Assembly (NCBI GenBank): GCA_028708075.1
Contig: JAQVZS010000007.1
Coordinates: 58,946 to 97,130, forward strand
Length of the DNA stretch: 38,185 nt
Direction of reading: 5' to 3'
Source: Massilibacteroides sp.
GTDB lineage: Bacteria > Bacteroidota > Bacteroidia > Bacteroidales > Tannerellaceae
Shown: piece by piece, positions 18,096 to 27,110 of the stretch
Layout: each line of letters opens with the position of its first letter
How positions within the stretch are numbered: the first letter of the stretch is position 1
Translations under genes and position numbers: made by a program
Notes under the pieces: generated by a model
The model's input: the letters and a program-made list of their open reading frames with translations, nothing else
The model's database searches: none
What the model was told of the DNA's origin: nothing

Positions 18096-19433
18096 TTATT
18101 TAAAATATTTCTCTAAATCATACATGATATTTTCCAAACAGAATACAACGACATGGTCATTGGCCTGTAATTGTGTGTTCCCTTCAATCATCATCGGTTC
18201 TCCGTTTCGAATCAATCCACCCAGCGTTAGGTCTTTCGGAAGTTTTAGATCTTTTATTTGTTTTTGAGTGATTTTAGAGCCTGGTTTAATGATTACTTCC
18301 GCTACATCCGCGTTCGAAAAGGCCAGAAATTTCATGTTGGCAACATCAGCATCAAGCAGGAACTGGTAAATATTTCCGGCCGCAATTAATTTTTTATTAA
18401 TCACAGAACCAATGTCCATATTATTAGCCATGGGTATATAGTCCAGATTTTCTATTTGGGCTATTGTTTTAAAGACCCCGAATTGTTTGGCCGCTAAGCA
18501 GGCAAGAATATTCGTGCTTGGATTGTCTGTTAAGGCAATAAACGCTTGCGCATCTTCTATTCCTTCTTGTACTAGTAATTCGGTGTTTCTGCCGTCTCCA
18601 TTGATGACCAACACATTTCCTGGGGCGACTTCGGCGAACGACTGACTTGTTTCTTTGTTGGTCTCGAGTACTTTGATCCGTATATTGCTTGGGAGATATT
18701 GGCAAGTTCGCAGGGCGATGCGGCTAGCCCCCATGATAAATATTTTTTTTACTTCCGGATTATTTTTCCCGGCGTCAAGTTGAACCTCTTTCAAATGGCT
18801 TTTCGTTGTTGTAAAAAAGAGAATATCACCGGGTTCCACTTTGTCTGACCCATCAGGAATGATTGTTTCATTTCCTCTCCGTATAGCAACGATATGATAT
18901 AATTTTTCTTTTTCATTTAATTCGTGCAGATATTTGTTTGCGAGTTCTGCGTTTTCACGGATTTTCACACCTGCTAAAATTAGGGTGCCACCGAAAAGCT
19001 CCCAATATTGCCTTGTCCAAGGATGTTGTACTGCAGTGACGATCTCTCTTGCGGCCAGCATCTCCGGATAGATCATTGCATTTATGCCCAACCGCTCAAA
19101 TCGCTCTTTGTTTTTGGGAAGTAGGTATTCGTAATTGTTTATTCGCGCGAAAGTTTTGGTGGCTCCTAAATTGGAAGCCAATATACAGGCCATGATATTG
19201 GTCGTTTCATGGGGTGTTACACTTACAAACAGATCAGCATGCGAAATCCCTGCGTTTTCGAGATCTCGAAGTGATGTAGGATTTCCTACGATCGGCAGTA
19301 TTTCAGAATTGGATCCTGGTAGAACAAGTCGTTCTTCGTCAGGATCCATTAATATGATATCATGCTTCTCTTGAGACAACATCTTCGCCAGATGTATTCC
19401 GACTTCGCCGGCTCCGGCAATAATGACTTTCAT
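18096..19433 (-). CDS. trkA: Trk system potassium uptake regulator TrkA
   Basis: TrkA is the cytoplasmic NAD(H)/ATP-binding RCK ring that gates TrkH. The protein is a tandem RCK: Rossmann fold 1 begins IIAGAGEVGIHLAKML (residues 3-18) and the first TrkA_C domain follows (about 140-225). A second Rossmann half begins IFIMGASRIALRTCQYL (about 230-246), with its TrkA_C domain to residue 445. The second GxxxxA motif is degenerate compared with GxGxxG, which is common in the second half. It lies 38 bp after dxs. Confidence 0.95.
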   Translation of the reverse strand: MKVIIAGAGEVGIHLAKMLSQEKHDIILMDPDEERLVLPGSNSEILPIVGNPTSLRDLENAGISHADLFVSVTPHETTNIMACILASNLGATKTFARINNYEYLLPKNKERFERLGINAMIYPEMLAAREIVTAVQHPWTRQYWELFGGTLILAGVKIRENAELANKYLHELNEKEKLYHIVAIRRGNETIIPDGSDKVEPGDILFFTTTKSHLKEVQLDAGKNNPEVKKIFIMGASRIALRTCQYLPSNIRIKVLETNKETSQSFAEVAPGNVLVINGDGRNTELLVQEGIEDAQAFIALTDNPSTNILACLAAKQFGVFKTIAQIENLDYIPMANNMDIGSVINKKLIAAGNIYQFLLDADVANMKFLAFSNADVAEVIIKPGSKITQKQIKDLKLPKDLTLGGLIRNGEPMMIEGNTQLQANDHVVVFCLENIMYDLEKYFK

Positions 19434-19471
19434 ATTTCTTTTTAATTAATGTACAAGCAATTTGTTCGCTT

Positions 19472-21379
19472 TTAGAATAATTGTTGTGAAAACGAACGAA
19501 TAGCATCCGCAATTCCTTGTGCGTCCATTCCACAAAGATGGAGTAATTCAGGAACCGTTCCCTGTTCAATAAATTGATCTGGTACGCCGATTCGTTTTAC
19601 ATGGGGGGTATACCCTTGATCTGCCATAAATTCCAATACGGCACTACCCAGTCCTCCTTTGCGGACACCGTTCTCTACAGTCAATACGTAAGAAAAATTT
19701 CTCCCTACTTCATGAAGTATTTCTTCATCGATAGGTTTTAAATAAATCATATCATAATGAGCGACGGAGCCGGCTTTCCCCTGCAATAATTCAATCGCTT
19801 TCGTGACTTCGTTACCGATAGGGCCGATGGATAATACGGCTACATCTTTTCCTTCCTGCAACAAACGCCCTTTACCAATAGGACGCATTTCTGGTGTATT
19901 GTGCCAATCTAGTTTCTCCCCTTTACCCCGAGGATAGCGAATGACGAACGGTGCATTTTCCTTGTAGGCCGAGTACATCAGATTCCTTAATTCCCATTCA
20001 TCTAAAGGTGAAGAAATTACTAAATTGGGGATCGGGCGTAAATAGGCTAAATCGAATACCCCATGGTGGGTTGCCCCGTCTTCTCCAACTAAACCGCCAC
20101 GGTCGATACACATTACGATATGCAGGTTTTGTATTGCCACATCATGTATTACCTGATCGTAGGCTCTTTGCAGGAAAGAAGAATAGATATTGCAGAAAGG
20201 GATTAACCCTTCTTTGGCCATTCCGGCAGAGAAGGTAACTGCGTGCGCTTCGGCTATCCCCACATCGAACGCTCTTTCCGGCATTATTTTCATCATCTGA
20301 CACATCGAACAGCCGGTTGGCATCGCTGGTGTTACACCCACGATCCGTTTATCTTGTTCCGCCAATTCGACTAATGTATGTCCGAATACATCCTGATAAA
20401 GTTGAGGTTGATTCAATTTATTCGATAAAATGCGCTGGCCGGTTTCTTTGTTAAACTTTCCTGGTGCATGCCATTCAATAGCTGATTTCTCTGCGGGGGC
20501 ATAGCCTTTCCCCTTCTTTGTTTTTATGTGCAGAAGTTTGGGACCTTGCATCTCTTTGATATCGTTGAGCACTTTGACTAAATAGTTGACATCGTGCCCG
20601 TCAATCGGTCCGAAATAGCGGATACTAAAACCTTCGAAAAGATTATGCTGTTGTGTGAGTAATGCTTTCAAACTATTGTTGAAACGGAGAATATTCCCTC
20701 TTCTTTTTTCCGTAATGAGATTCATTTTCCGCAGTCCTCGATAAACATCATAGCGCATCTTGTTATAAGCGTAACTGGTGGTTATATCTACCAGATACTG
20801 ACTTATTCCTCCGACATTATTATCGATTGCCATATTGTTATCGTTGAGTATGATTAACAGATTGTTTGGGTTAGTCGATGCGTTGTTCAGTCCCTCAAAA
20901 GCTAGACCGCCCGTCATTGAACCATCTCCAATAACCGCGATGACATGCCGATTAGTTTCCTGTTTTAAATTTGAGGCGACCGACATTCCCAGCGCAGCAG
21001 AAATGGAGGTCGAGGCATGTCCAGCAATAAACGCATCGTACTCGCTCTCTTTGGGATTCGGGAAACCACTGATTCCTCCTAATTTCCGAAGTGAGTGAAA
21101 AGCGTCCTTTCTTCCGGTTAATATTTTATGCCCGTAAGCCTGATGCCCCACATCCCATACGATTCGGTCGAAAGGGGTATTGAACACATAATGCAAAGCG
21201 ACTGTAAGCTCTACCGTCCCCAAACTGGCGCCTAAATGTCCGGGGGTGACAGAGAGAATATCAATTATATATTGACGTAAGTCTGCACATACATCTACTA
21301 ATGCTTCCTGAGGCAAGGCTCTCAGATCTTCCGGCGAATTGATCTTATTTAATATTTGTTTGTATATAGATTCCGCCAT
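19472..21379 (-). CDS. dxs: 1-deoxy-D-xylulose-5-phosphate synthase Dxs
   Basis: Dxs condenses pyruvate and glyceraldehyde 3-phosphate into DXP, the first step of the MEP isoprenoid pathway, using thiamine diphosphate. [18 protein letters not shown] (His near residue 48) and [18 protein letters not shown] (the GDG...N thiamine/Mg2+ motif, about 150-167) mark the first domain. [17 protein letters not shown] (catalytic Glu) and [18 protein letters not shown] mark the pyrimidine domain. The C-terminal transketolase domain ends at 635, a standard length. It is the first gene of dxs-trkA-trkH and reads divergently from oadGAB. Confidence 0.97.
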   Translation of the reverse strand: MAESIYKQILNKINSPEDLRALPQEALVDVCADLRQYIIDILSVTPGHLGASLGTVELTVALHYVFNTPFDRIVWDVGHQAYGHKILTGRKDAFHSLRKLGGISGFPNPKESEYDAFIAGHASTSISAALGMSVASNLKQETNRHVIAVIGDGSMTGGLAFEGLNNASTNPNNLLIILNDNNMAIDNNVGGISQYLVDITTSYAYNKMRYDVYRGLRKMNLITEKRRGNILRFNNSLKALLTQQHNLFEGFSIRYFGPIDGHDVNYLVKVLNDIKEMQGPKLLHIKTKKGKGYAPAEKSAIEWHAPGKFNKETGQRILSNKLNQPQLYQDVFGHTLVELAEQDKRIVGVTPAMPTGCSMCQMMKIMPERAFDVGIAEAHAVTFSAGMAKEGLIPFCNIYSSFLQRAYDQVIHDVAIQNLHIVMCIDRGGLVGEDGATHHGVFDLAYLRPIPNLVISSPLDEWELRNLMYSAYKENAPFVIRYPRGKGEKLDWHNTPEMRPIGKGRLLQEGKDVAVLSIGPIGNEVTKAIELLQGKAGSVAHYDMIYLKPIDEEILHEVGRNFSYVLTVENGVRKGGLGSAVLEFMADQGYTPHVKRIGVPDQFIEQGTVPELLHLCGMDAQGIADAIRSFSQQLF

Positions 21380-21401
21380 GTTAAATTTGGAATTAATGCG
21401 A

Positions 21402-21409
21402 CAAAGTTA
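21402..21409 (-). promoter_or_regulatory. Candidate -7 box for dxs
   Basis: On the minus strand the sequence is TAACTTTG, matching TAnnTTTG, 22 bp before the dxs ATG. The -33 position lacks a clear TTTG. Confidence 0.45.
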
Positions 21410-21610
21410 AGGAATAAACGCCACATAACCTGCCATATTGTTTTTCTTTTAGTAAAGCGTGTTTCATCAAAAAGTCAATCCGTCTGTTTGTTTTGATAAT
21501 CCGATAGAATATTGTTCGATAATGTGATTTTTTTTAAGGTTGACGCGGATAAAAGTTATAAAAAAAAATAAAATGGATGTGTTTTGTGCGGTTCTATATT
21601 TGAAAAAATA

Positions 21611-21641
21611 CTTGTGAGATTTTGTTTTTTCACTAATTTTG
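21611..21641 (+). promoter_or_regulatory. Candidate promoter for oadGAB
   Basis: CTTG (21611-21614), then 19 bp, then TAATTTTG (21634-21641). The second box matches TAnnTTTG exactly and the first matches TTTG at three of four positions, with the spacing expected for the Bacteroidota housekeeping sigma factor. Confidence 0.6.
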
Positions 21642-21740
21642 CATACGCATTGTAGGATTGCCTTTTTTTACGGCTATCTACAATCAGAAAAATAATATTA
21701 ATTTATTAGCATCGATTTGCTAACGTTATCTAGTCATCAG

Positions 21741-21995
21741 ATGGATTCTATTCAGACAGCTTTGTTGCTTATGGGGGTTGGTTTGCCCACCGTTTTTTGT
21801 ATTCTGTTTCTCGTTATTATTATTGCAAAGATGTTGATTCTTGTAGTGAATAAGTATGCTCCAGAACAAGAACGGAAGCATCTGTCAGTAGAAACGGGAC
21901 AGGTTATTTCTCCAGTCAAAATGTCGGCGATTGCTGCTGCAATTAGCGTGGTCACACAGGGGAGGGGTCATATTGAGAAAGTTGAAAAAGAATAA
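21741..21995 (+). CDS. oadG: Sodium-pumping decarboxylase gamma subunit OadG
   Basis: This is the small membrane anchor that joins the carboxyltransferase subunit to the membrane beta subunit. The 84-residue protein has a single N-terminal membrane helix (SIQTALLLMGVGLPTVFCIL into VIIIAKMLILVV) followed by a short cytoplasmic tail, as in OadG. I chose ATG 21741; a TTG at 21717 would add eight residues with no family support. It lies 4 bp before oadA, and the order gamma-alpha-beta fits a classic Na+ decarboxylase operon. Confidence 0.88.
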   Translation: MDSIQTALLLMGVGLPTVFCILFLVIIIAKMLILVVNKYAPEQERKHLSVETGQVISPVKMSAIAAAISVVTQGRGHIEKVEKE

Positions 21996-21999
21996 ATAA

Positions 22000-23901
22000 A
22001 TGAAATCAAGAAAAGTAAAATTCAGTTTAGTGTTTCGGGATATGTGGCAATCGTCCGGTAAATATGTTCCGAGGGTGGATCAATTAGTTAAAGTAGCTCC
22101 GGCGATTATAGACATGGGGTGTTTTGACCGGGTAGAGACCAATGGCGGTGGATTCGAACAGGTGAATCTGCTTTTTGGTGAAAATCCGAATAAAGCGGTA
22201 CGTGAATGGACCAAACCTTTTCGTCAGGCAGGTATTCAAACCCATATGCTCGATCGTGCGTTGAACGGTTTACGAATGAGTCCCGTTCCAGCTGATGTGC
22301 GTAAATTATTTTACAAAGTAAAGAAAGCGCAAGGCACGGATATCACCCGTACTTTTTGCGGATTAAATGATATCCGGAATATCGCTCCTTCCATTAAATA
22401 TGCAAAAGACGCCGGTATGATTTCTCAATGTGCCCTCTGTATTACTCATTCGCCAATTCATACGGTCGAATATTATACCAACATGGCGAAAGAACTGATT
22501 CGTCTTGGGGCTGACGAGATTTGTATTAAGGATATGGCCGGAATCGGACGTCCGTATTCTTTAGGAAAAATTGTCAAAAATATAAAAGATGAACATCCTG
22601 ATATTTTGATTCAATATCACAGTCATGCGGGCCCTGGTTTTAATATGGCCAGTATATTGGAAGTATGTAAGGCCGGATGTGATTATGTGGATGTCGGCAT
22701 GGAACCGCTTTCTTGGGGAACCGGTCATGCGGATGTGTTGGCTGTGCAGGCTATGTTGAAAGATGCCGGGTTTGATGTGCCGGAAATCAAAATGGATGCT
22801 TATATGAAGGTTAGGTCTATGTGCCAGGATTTTATTGATGATTTTTTAGGACTCTACATCAGCCCTAAAAATCGTTTGATGAACTCTTTGCTGATTGGGC
22901 CCGGATTGCCCGGCGGTATGATGGGTAGTTTAATGGCCGACTTGGAAACGAATTTGAAGACGGTAAACAACGCGCGAGTTAAACGTGGGAAAAAGCCAAA
23001 AGATCAGGACTATCTGTTGATTAAATTGTTTGAAGAAGTTTCCTATGTCTGGCCGAGGGTGGGTTATCCTCCATTGGTTACACCGTTCAGTCAATATGTG
23101 AAGAATCTGGCGCTGATGAATGTAATTCAGATACAAAAAGGGAAAGAACGTTGGTCTATGATCGCCGATGATATTTGGGACATGTTGCTTGGCAAGGCAG
23201 GACGTTTGCCGGGATCATTAGATCCAGTATTGGTCGAAAAGGCAAAGGCAGAAGGACGGGAATTCTTCACAGGTGATCCGCAGGATAACTATCCGGACTG
23301 TTTGGATCGTTATTTGGAACAAATGAATGAAAGATGTTGGGAACGCGGAGAAGACGACGAAGAATTATTTGAATATGCGATGCATCCGGCTCAATACGAA
23401 GCGTTCAAGTCCGGAAAAGCAAAGGTGGAATTCTTAGCGGATATGGCAAAACGTAAAGCGGCACAAAAGGAATGCGAACAGGGAGGTCAGACTTCGGCAA
23501 ACGCGTTGCTTCAATTGCCATTAAGCCCTCAAGTTATGGATGTTGATGTAAATGGCGAAAAGTTTAAAGTGACAGTTTCTTTTGGTATTTCTTCCGAAGA
23601 GGCTCCGCAATCCGCCGTGTTACAGCCACAAACGTCTGTGTCGGCATCGGCTCCGTCTGCTTCGGGGGAAGAGAAGACCTTATTGTCTCCATTAGAAGGA
23701 AAATTCTTTTTGACGAAATCCGCTACGGAAACAGCGATTAAGGAGGGGGACTCTATTAAAAAAGGGCAAGTCCTTTGTTATATTGAAGCGATGAAAACAT
23801 ATAATGCGGTCATGGCTGATTTCGATGGCATTGTTGCGCAAATATGCGTGGGAAATGGAGCTACGGTCATGGAAGATGATGTATTAGTTAAATTTGCCTG
23901 A
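22000..23901 (+). CDS. oadA: Biotin-dependent carboxyltransferase/decarboxylase alpha subunit (OadA type)
   Basis: This is the cytoplasmic carboxyltransferase of a Na+-translocating decarboxylase: it moves CO2 from the substrate to biotin. The HMGL-like TIM barrel spans about 1-290, with the Asp of SLVFRDMWQSSGKY near residue 14, ADEICIKDMAGIGRP (the Lys that is carbamylated in relatives) and QYHSHAGPGFN (the His-x-His metal ligands). A PYC/OadA conserved domain follows (to about 465), then a low-complexity Ala/Ser/Pro linker and a biotinyl domain from about 565. The biotin site reads EAMKT instead of the usual AMKM. Annotations of such genes vary between oxaloacetate decarboxylase, pyruvate carboxylase subunit B and methylmalonyl-CoA decarboxylase; the substrate is not decided by sequence. 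Confidence 0.9.
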   Translation: MKSRKVKFSLVFRDMWQSSGKYVPRVDQLVKVAPAIIDMGCFDRVETNGGGFEQVNLLFGENPNKAVREWTKPFRQAGIQTHMLDRALNGLRMSPVPADVRKLFYKVKKAQGTDITRTFCGLNDIRNIAPSIKYAKDAGMISQCALCITHSPIHTVEYYTNMAKELIRLGADEICIKDMAGIGRPYSLGKIVKNIKDEHPDILIQYHSHAGPGFNMASILEVCKAGCDYVDVGMEPLSWGTGHADVLAVQAMLKDAGFDVPEIKMDAYMKVRSMCQDFIDDFLGLYISPKNRLMNSLLIGPGLPGGMMGSLMADLETNLKTVNNARVKRGKKPKDQDYLLIKLFEEVSYVWPRVGYPPLVTPFSQYVKNLALMNVIQIQKGKERWSMIADDIWDMLLGKAGRLPGSLDPVLVEKAKAEGREFFTGDPQDNYPDCLDRYLEQMNERCWERGEDDEELFEYAMHPAQYEAFKSGKAKVEFLADMAKRKAAQKECEQGGQTSANALLQLPLSPQVMDVDVNGEKFKVTVSFGISSEEAPQSAVLQPQTSVSASAPSASGEEKTLLSPLEGKFFLTKSATETAIKEGDSIKKGQVLCYIEAMKTYNAVMADFDGIVAQICVGNGATVMEDDVLVKFA

Positions 23902-23909
23902 GAGTCGAT

Positions 23910-25118
23910 ATGAATCAGATCTTAGAAAAATTATATGGGATGACTGCTATCAGCAATATTGTTGCTGAGCCACAGTTTCTGATTATGTATGTATTGGCTT
24001 TTGTTCTTCTCTATTTAGGGATTAAAAAAGAATACGAGCCGATGTTGTTGATCCCGATCGCTTTCGGTGTTCTGTTAGCGAATTTTCCGGGTGGAGGTAT
24101 GGGCGTGATCCAGGCTACGGAAGAAAATGGGATCGCGCAAATGACGTTGCTTGAAATAGCGCACGATTACGGTTTGATGAACTTTATTTATTATTTGTTG
24201 ATTAAAACCGGATTTTTACCACCGATCATTTTTATGGGTGTAGGAGCACTGACAGATTTCGGCCCTTTGTTAAAAAATCTTCGTCTTTCTATTTTCGGTG
24301 CAGCTGCGCAATTAGGTATATTTGTTGTCCTTTTCGTGGCTATATTCTTGGGTTTTACGCCGCGTGAGGCTGCTTCTTTAGCGATTATTGGGGGAGCAGA
24401 CGGTCCTACGGCTATTTTTACCACTATTAAACTGGCTCCTCATCTTTTAGGACCTATTGCGATAGCCGCTTATTCCTATATGGCATTAGTACCGGTGATT
24501 ATTCCGTTAGTCGTCCGGTTTACTTGTACGAAGAAGGAATTGAGCATAAATATGAAGGAACAGGATAAATTATATCCCAACAAAGTAGAAATAAAGAATA
24601 TGCGTGTGCTGAAAATTCTTTTCCCGATTGTTGTGACAACGCTGGTGGCAATAATTGTCCCTTCGGCAGTCGCTTTGGTGGGGATGTTGATGTTTGGTAA
24701 TCTGGTTAAAGAGGTAGGTGCAAATACCAGTCGTTTGTTTGATGCGGCGTCAAACAGTATAATGAATTCGGCAACCATTTTCCTGGGCCTCAGTGTGGGA
24801 GCAACAATGACGGCAGACGCTTTTCTAAATTGGAAAACGATCGGAATTGTAATTGGAGGATTTCTGGCTTTTGCCTTATCCATTTTCGGTGGAATCATTT
24901 TTGTAAAGGTTGTAAATTTGTTCAGTCGTAAGAAAGTGAATCCTTTGATTGGAGCAACGGGCTTGAGTGCTGTGCCGATGGCTTCCCGTGTAGCTAATGA
25001 AATTGCGCTTAAGTATGATAAGAAAAATCACATTCTTCAGTATTGTATGTCAAGCAATATTTCCGGAGTTATCGGATCCGCGGTTGCTGCTGGAGTGTTG
25101 ATTTCATTTTTAGGATAA
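23910..25118 (+). CDS. oadB: Sodium ion-translocating decarboxylase beta subunit OadB
   Basis: OadB is the multi-spanning membrane subunit that decarboxylates carboxybiotin and pumps Na+ outward. Around ten hydrophobic segments are present. The Na+ pathway motif GGADGPTAIFTT, with the essential Asp, is intact, as are FPGGGMGVIQA, MGVGALTDFGPLL and the later GATGLSAVPMASRVANEI. Length 402 is typical. The start ATG is 8 bp after oadA, and a hairpin terminator follows at 25143-25175, closing the oadGAB operon. Confidence 0.94.
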   Translation: MNQILEKLYGMTAISNIVAEPQFLIMYVLAFVLLYLGIKKEYEPMLLIPIAFGVLLANFPGGGMGVIQATEENGIAQMTLLEIAHDYGLMNFIYYLLIKTGFLPPIIFMGVGALTDFGPLLKNLRLSIFGAAAQLGIFVVLFVAIFLGFTPREAASLAIIGGADGPTAIFTTIKLAPHLLGPIAIAAYSYMALVPVIIPLVVRFTCTKKELSINMKEQDKLYPNKVEIKNMRVLKILFPIVVTTLVAIIVPSAVALVGMLMFGNLVKEVGANTSRLFDAASNSIMNSATIFLGLSVGATMTADAFLNWKTIGIVIGGFLAFALSIFGGIIFVKVVNLFSRKKVNPLIGATGLSAVPMASRVANEIALKYDKKNHILQYCMSSNISGVIGSAVAAGVLISFLG

Positions 25119-25142
25119 TCTTTTATACTATATATTATAGGG

Positions 25143-25175
25143 AGCACTCGAAAGTTTTTTCGGGTGTTTTTTTTT
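25143..25175 (+). terminator. Rho-independent terminator of oadGAB
   Basis: CACTCGAA and TTCGGGTG pair over 8 bp (one T-G wobble) around a short T-rich loop, and are followed by nine T. The hairpin lies 25 bp after the oadB stop. Confidence 0.8.
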
Positions 25176-25282
25176 ATGAAAATAGGAAGGAAAATTGCTT
25201 TAAGTGCTTTGGTAAACAAATTAGGTTTCGTTCGAGTTTGCAAAATAAATGCTTTGGGAAGCTTATTGTGAATAAAAAATAA

Positions 25283-25318
25283 AGAATAACCAGAATACCG
25301 TTATTCTGTTTATATTTG
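25283..25318 (+). promoter_or_regulatory. Inverted repeat and -7 box upstream of parA
   Basis: CAGAATA-CCGT-TATTCTG (25291-25308) is a perfect 7-bp inverted repeat. AGAATAAC (25283-25290) is also the reverse complement of GTTATTCT (25300-25307), so two hairpin registers or three half-sites exist. A TAnnTTTG box (TATATTTG) follows at 25311-25318, so the repeat occupies the spacer between -33 and -7, a typical repressor position. Confidence 0.5.
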
Positions 25319-25322
25319 CATG

Positions 25323-25392
25323 TTATCAACAATTTGGTTGATTTATCAACAGTTTGTCCAATTGTTGCAGAACAGTCAAAGGAAGTGTTGAT
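25323..25392. repeat. Clustered ATCAAC/GTTGAT words, including two DnaA-box-like TTATCAACA sites
   Basis: TTATCAACAATTTG (25323-25336) and TTATCAACAGTTTG (25343-25356) are direct repeats with one mismatch, 20 bp apart. GTTGAT occurs inverted at 25337-25342 and 25387-25392. TTATCAACA differs by one base from the DnaA-box consensus TTATCCACA. Confidence 0.5.
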
Positions 25393-25401
25393 TTTTTGGT
25401 A

Positions 25402-25409
25402 TAGCTTTG
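25402..25409 (+). promoter_or_regulatory. Second candidate -7 box for parA
   Basis: TAGCTTTG matches TAnnTTTG, 27 bp before the parA ATG. No TTTG stands at the -33 position, so confidence is low. Confidence 0.3.
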
Positions 25410-25436
25410 CGACCGAAACAATTAAAGCTTAACGGA

Positions 25437-26204
25437 ATGGGAAAAATAATAGCTTTAGCAAATCAAAAAGGTGGTGTAGGTAAAACAACAACAACAATTA
25501 ATTTAGGTGCTTCTTTAGCTGTGCTTGATAAAAAGGTTTTGATTGTGGATGCTGATCCCCAGGCAAATTCATCTTCGGGTCTTAGTATCGATATCCGGAA
25601 TGTGAAAGTGTCTATTTACGAATGCCTGATCAATAAAGAATCGCCTAAAGATGCTATTATTGCTACGGAGGTGGAGCATTTGGACATTATTCCTTCGCAT
25701 ATTGATTTGGTCGGTGCGGAGATTGAAATGTTGAATCTGGATGATCGGGAACAATTGTTGAAGCAAGTGCTTTCTCCATTGAAAGATTCGTATGATTATA
25801 TTTTAATCGACTGTTCGCCTTCGCTGGGATTGATCACGGTCAATTCGCTGACTGCTGCCGACTCGGTTATAATTCCTGTTCAATGTGAATATTTTGCGTT
25901 GGAAGGCATCAGTAAACTGCTGAACACGATTAAGATTATTAAGTCGCGGTTAAATCCTGCGTTGGAAATAGAAGGATTTTTGATGACGATGTATGATTCT
26001 CGTTTGCGTTTAGCTAACCAGATTTATGAAGAGGTGAAGAAACCTTTCCAAAATTTGGTATTTAACACCGTGATTCAGCGAAATATTAAATTGAGCGAAG
26101 CGTCTAGTTATGGAAAACCGGCGTTGTTGTATGACGCGGAATCGAAGGGAGCATTGAATCATATTCAATTGGCGCAAGAATTAATTGAAAAGAATAAGAA
26201 ATAA
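25437..26204 (+). CDS. parA: Chromosome-partitioning ATPase ParA (Soj)
   Basis: ParA is a Walker-type ATPase that moves ParB-parS complexes during chromosome segregation. The deviant Walker A KGGVGKTT is at about residues 11-18, VLIVDADPQANSSSGL is the A' motif, and YDYILIDCSPSLGLITVNSL is Walker B. The protein has 255 residues and lacks the N-terminal DNA-binding extension of plasmid type Ia ParA proteins, so it is the chromosomal Soj type. Start ATG 25437 gives MGKIIALANQKGG; a TTG at 25407 is in frame but would overlap the candidate -7 box. parB follows after 17 bp. Confidence 0.95.
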   Translation: MGKIIALANQKGGVGKTTTTINLGASLAVLDKKVLIVDADPQANSSSGLSIDIRNVKVSIYECLINKESPKDAIIATEVEHLDIIPSHIDLVGAEIEMLNLDDREQLLKQVLSPLKDSYDYILIDCSPSLGLITVNSLTAADSVIIPVQCEYFALEGISKLLNTIKIIKSRLNPALEIEGFLMTMYDSRLRLANQIYEEVKKPFQNLVFNTVIQRNIKLSEASSYGKPALLYDAESKGALNHIQLAQELIEKNKK

Positions 26205-26221
26205 ATAAAGAGGATAAGACT

Positions 26222-27100
26222 ATGGCAGTACCGAAAAGATCGCCACTTGGGCGCGGATTGGAAGCATTGATAACGATGGACGACTTGAAAACCGGTGGTT
26301 CGTCTTCTATCAGTGAAATTGAACTGAGTAAAATTCAGCCGAATCCGGAGCAGCCACGTACGGTCTTTGAAGAAGAGGCTTTGGAAGAACTTGCTGCCTC
26401 TATACGGGCTTTAGGGGTGATACAACCGATCACATTGCGTGAGCTTTCCCCGAATAAGTATATGATTATTTCGGGTGAAAGACGTTACCGGGCTTCTTTG
26501 AAAGCCGGATTAACACAGATCCCCGCTTACATTAAAACTGCTGACGATGAGAATGTGGTGGAGATGGCACTTATTGAGAATATTCAGCGGGAAGATCTGA
26601 ATTCGATAGAAATAGCGTTGGCTTATCAGAAATTAATCGATATTTACGGGCTTACACAAGAGCGGTTAAGCGAACGGGTAGGTAAAAAACGTGCGACGAT
26701 TGCGAACTATTTGCGTTTGTTGAAATTACCCGCCGAAATTCAGATGGGTTTAAAAGATAAAAAGATTGATATGGGGCATGCTCGTGCGTTGCTCCCCATG
26801 GAAAACCCGAAAGAACAGTTGAAACTATATGAACGGATACTGAAAGACGGTTTGTCTGTCCGTAGTGTGGAAGAGTCTGTGAGAAGCGGGGGTGAGAATG
26901 AGAAAAAAAAGGAAAAGAAACCGGGAATGCCGTTACTGCCGGAAGAATATAATTTGTTAAAGGATCATTTGTCCGCTTTTTTCAAGACAAAGGTGCAGTT
27001 AACTTACAACGACAAGGGAAAAGGAAAGATTACGATCCCTTTTTCATCAGAAGAGCAATTAGAGGATTTGATTGGGTTGCTGGACAAACTGAAACGATAA
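26222..27100 (+). CDS. parB: Chromosome-partitioning protein ParB (Spo0J)
   Basis: ParB is a CTP-dependent clamp that loads at parS and spreads. After an N-terminal ParA-interacting stretch (RSPLGRGLEALITMDD), the CTPase fold has NPEQPRTVF (box I) and ISGERRYRAS (box II, GERRxRA) near residues 38-86. ALIENIQREDLNSIEIALAYQ is the conserved linker into the helix-turn-helix (GLTQERLSERVGKKRATIANYLRLL). A Lys/Glu-rich linker and a C-terminal dimerisation domain follow. Length 292 is typical. I noticed no canonical parS (TGTTNCACGTGAAACA) in the window. Confidence 0.95.
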   Translation: MAVPKRSPLGRGLEALITMDDLKTGGSSSISEIELSKIQPNPEQPRTVFEEEALEELAASIRALGVIQPITLRELSPNKYMIISGERRYRASLKAGLTQIPAYIKTADDENVVEMALIENIQREDLNSIEIALAYQKLIDIYGLTQERLSERVGKKRATIANYLRLLKLPAEIQMGLKDKKIDMGHARALLPMENPKEQLKLYERILKDGLSVRSVEESVRSGGENEKKKEKKPGMPLLPEEYNLLKDHLSAFFKTKVQLTYNDKGKGKITIPFSSEEQLEDLIGLLDKLKR

Positions 27101-27110
27101 ACTGTTTGTT

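Larger units (their letters stand above)
21380..21740. other. 361-bp divergent intergenic region between dxs and oadG
   Basis: No convincing small gene is seen. The region is AT-rich. It contains the candidate dxs -7 box (minus strand, 21402-21409) and a candidate oadG promoter (plus strand, 21611-21641). The middle part (about 21430-21600) has A/T tracts but no hairpin, repeat or RNA family that I recognise. The transcribed leader before oadG would be about 95 nt. Confidence 0.6.
25119..25436. other. 318-bp intergenic region between oadB and parA
   Basis: The first part holds the oadB terminator. No coding region is supported in 25180-25280. The last 155 bp carry inverted repeats, TAnnTTTG boxes and clustered ATCAAC/GTTGAT words, listed separately, and most likely control parAB. 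Confidence 0.6.

Noticed and set aside
21430-21600. Possible riboswitch or small RNA in the dxs-oadG gap
   Set aside because: The stretch is AT-rich with no stable stem, no conserved riboswitch core (such as a TPP motif for dxs) and no terminator.
25043-25282. Possible small gene between oadB and parA
   Set aside because: The frame overlaps the oadB end and runs through the terminator hairpin; its translation has no conserved or structured character.
25119-27110. A parS site near parAB
   Set aside because: I looked for the canonical 16-bp palindrome TGTTNCACGTGAAACA and did not find it; a diverged site would need a computed motif search.
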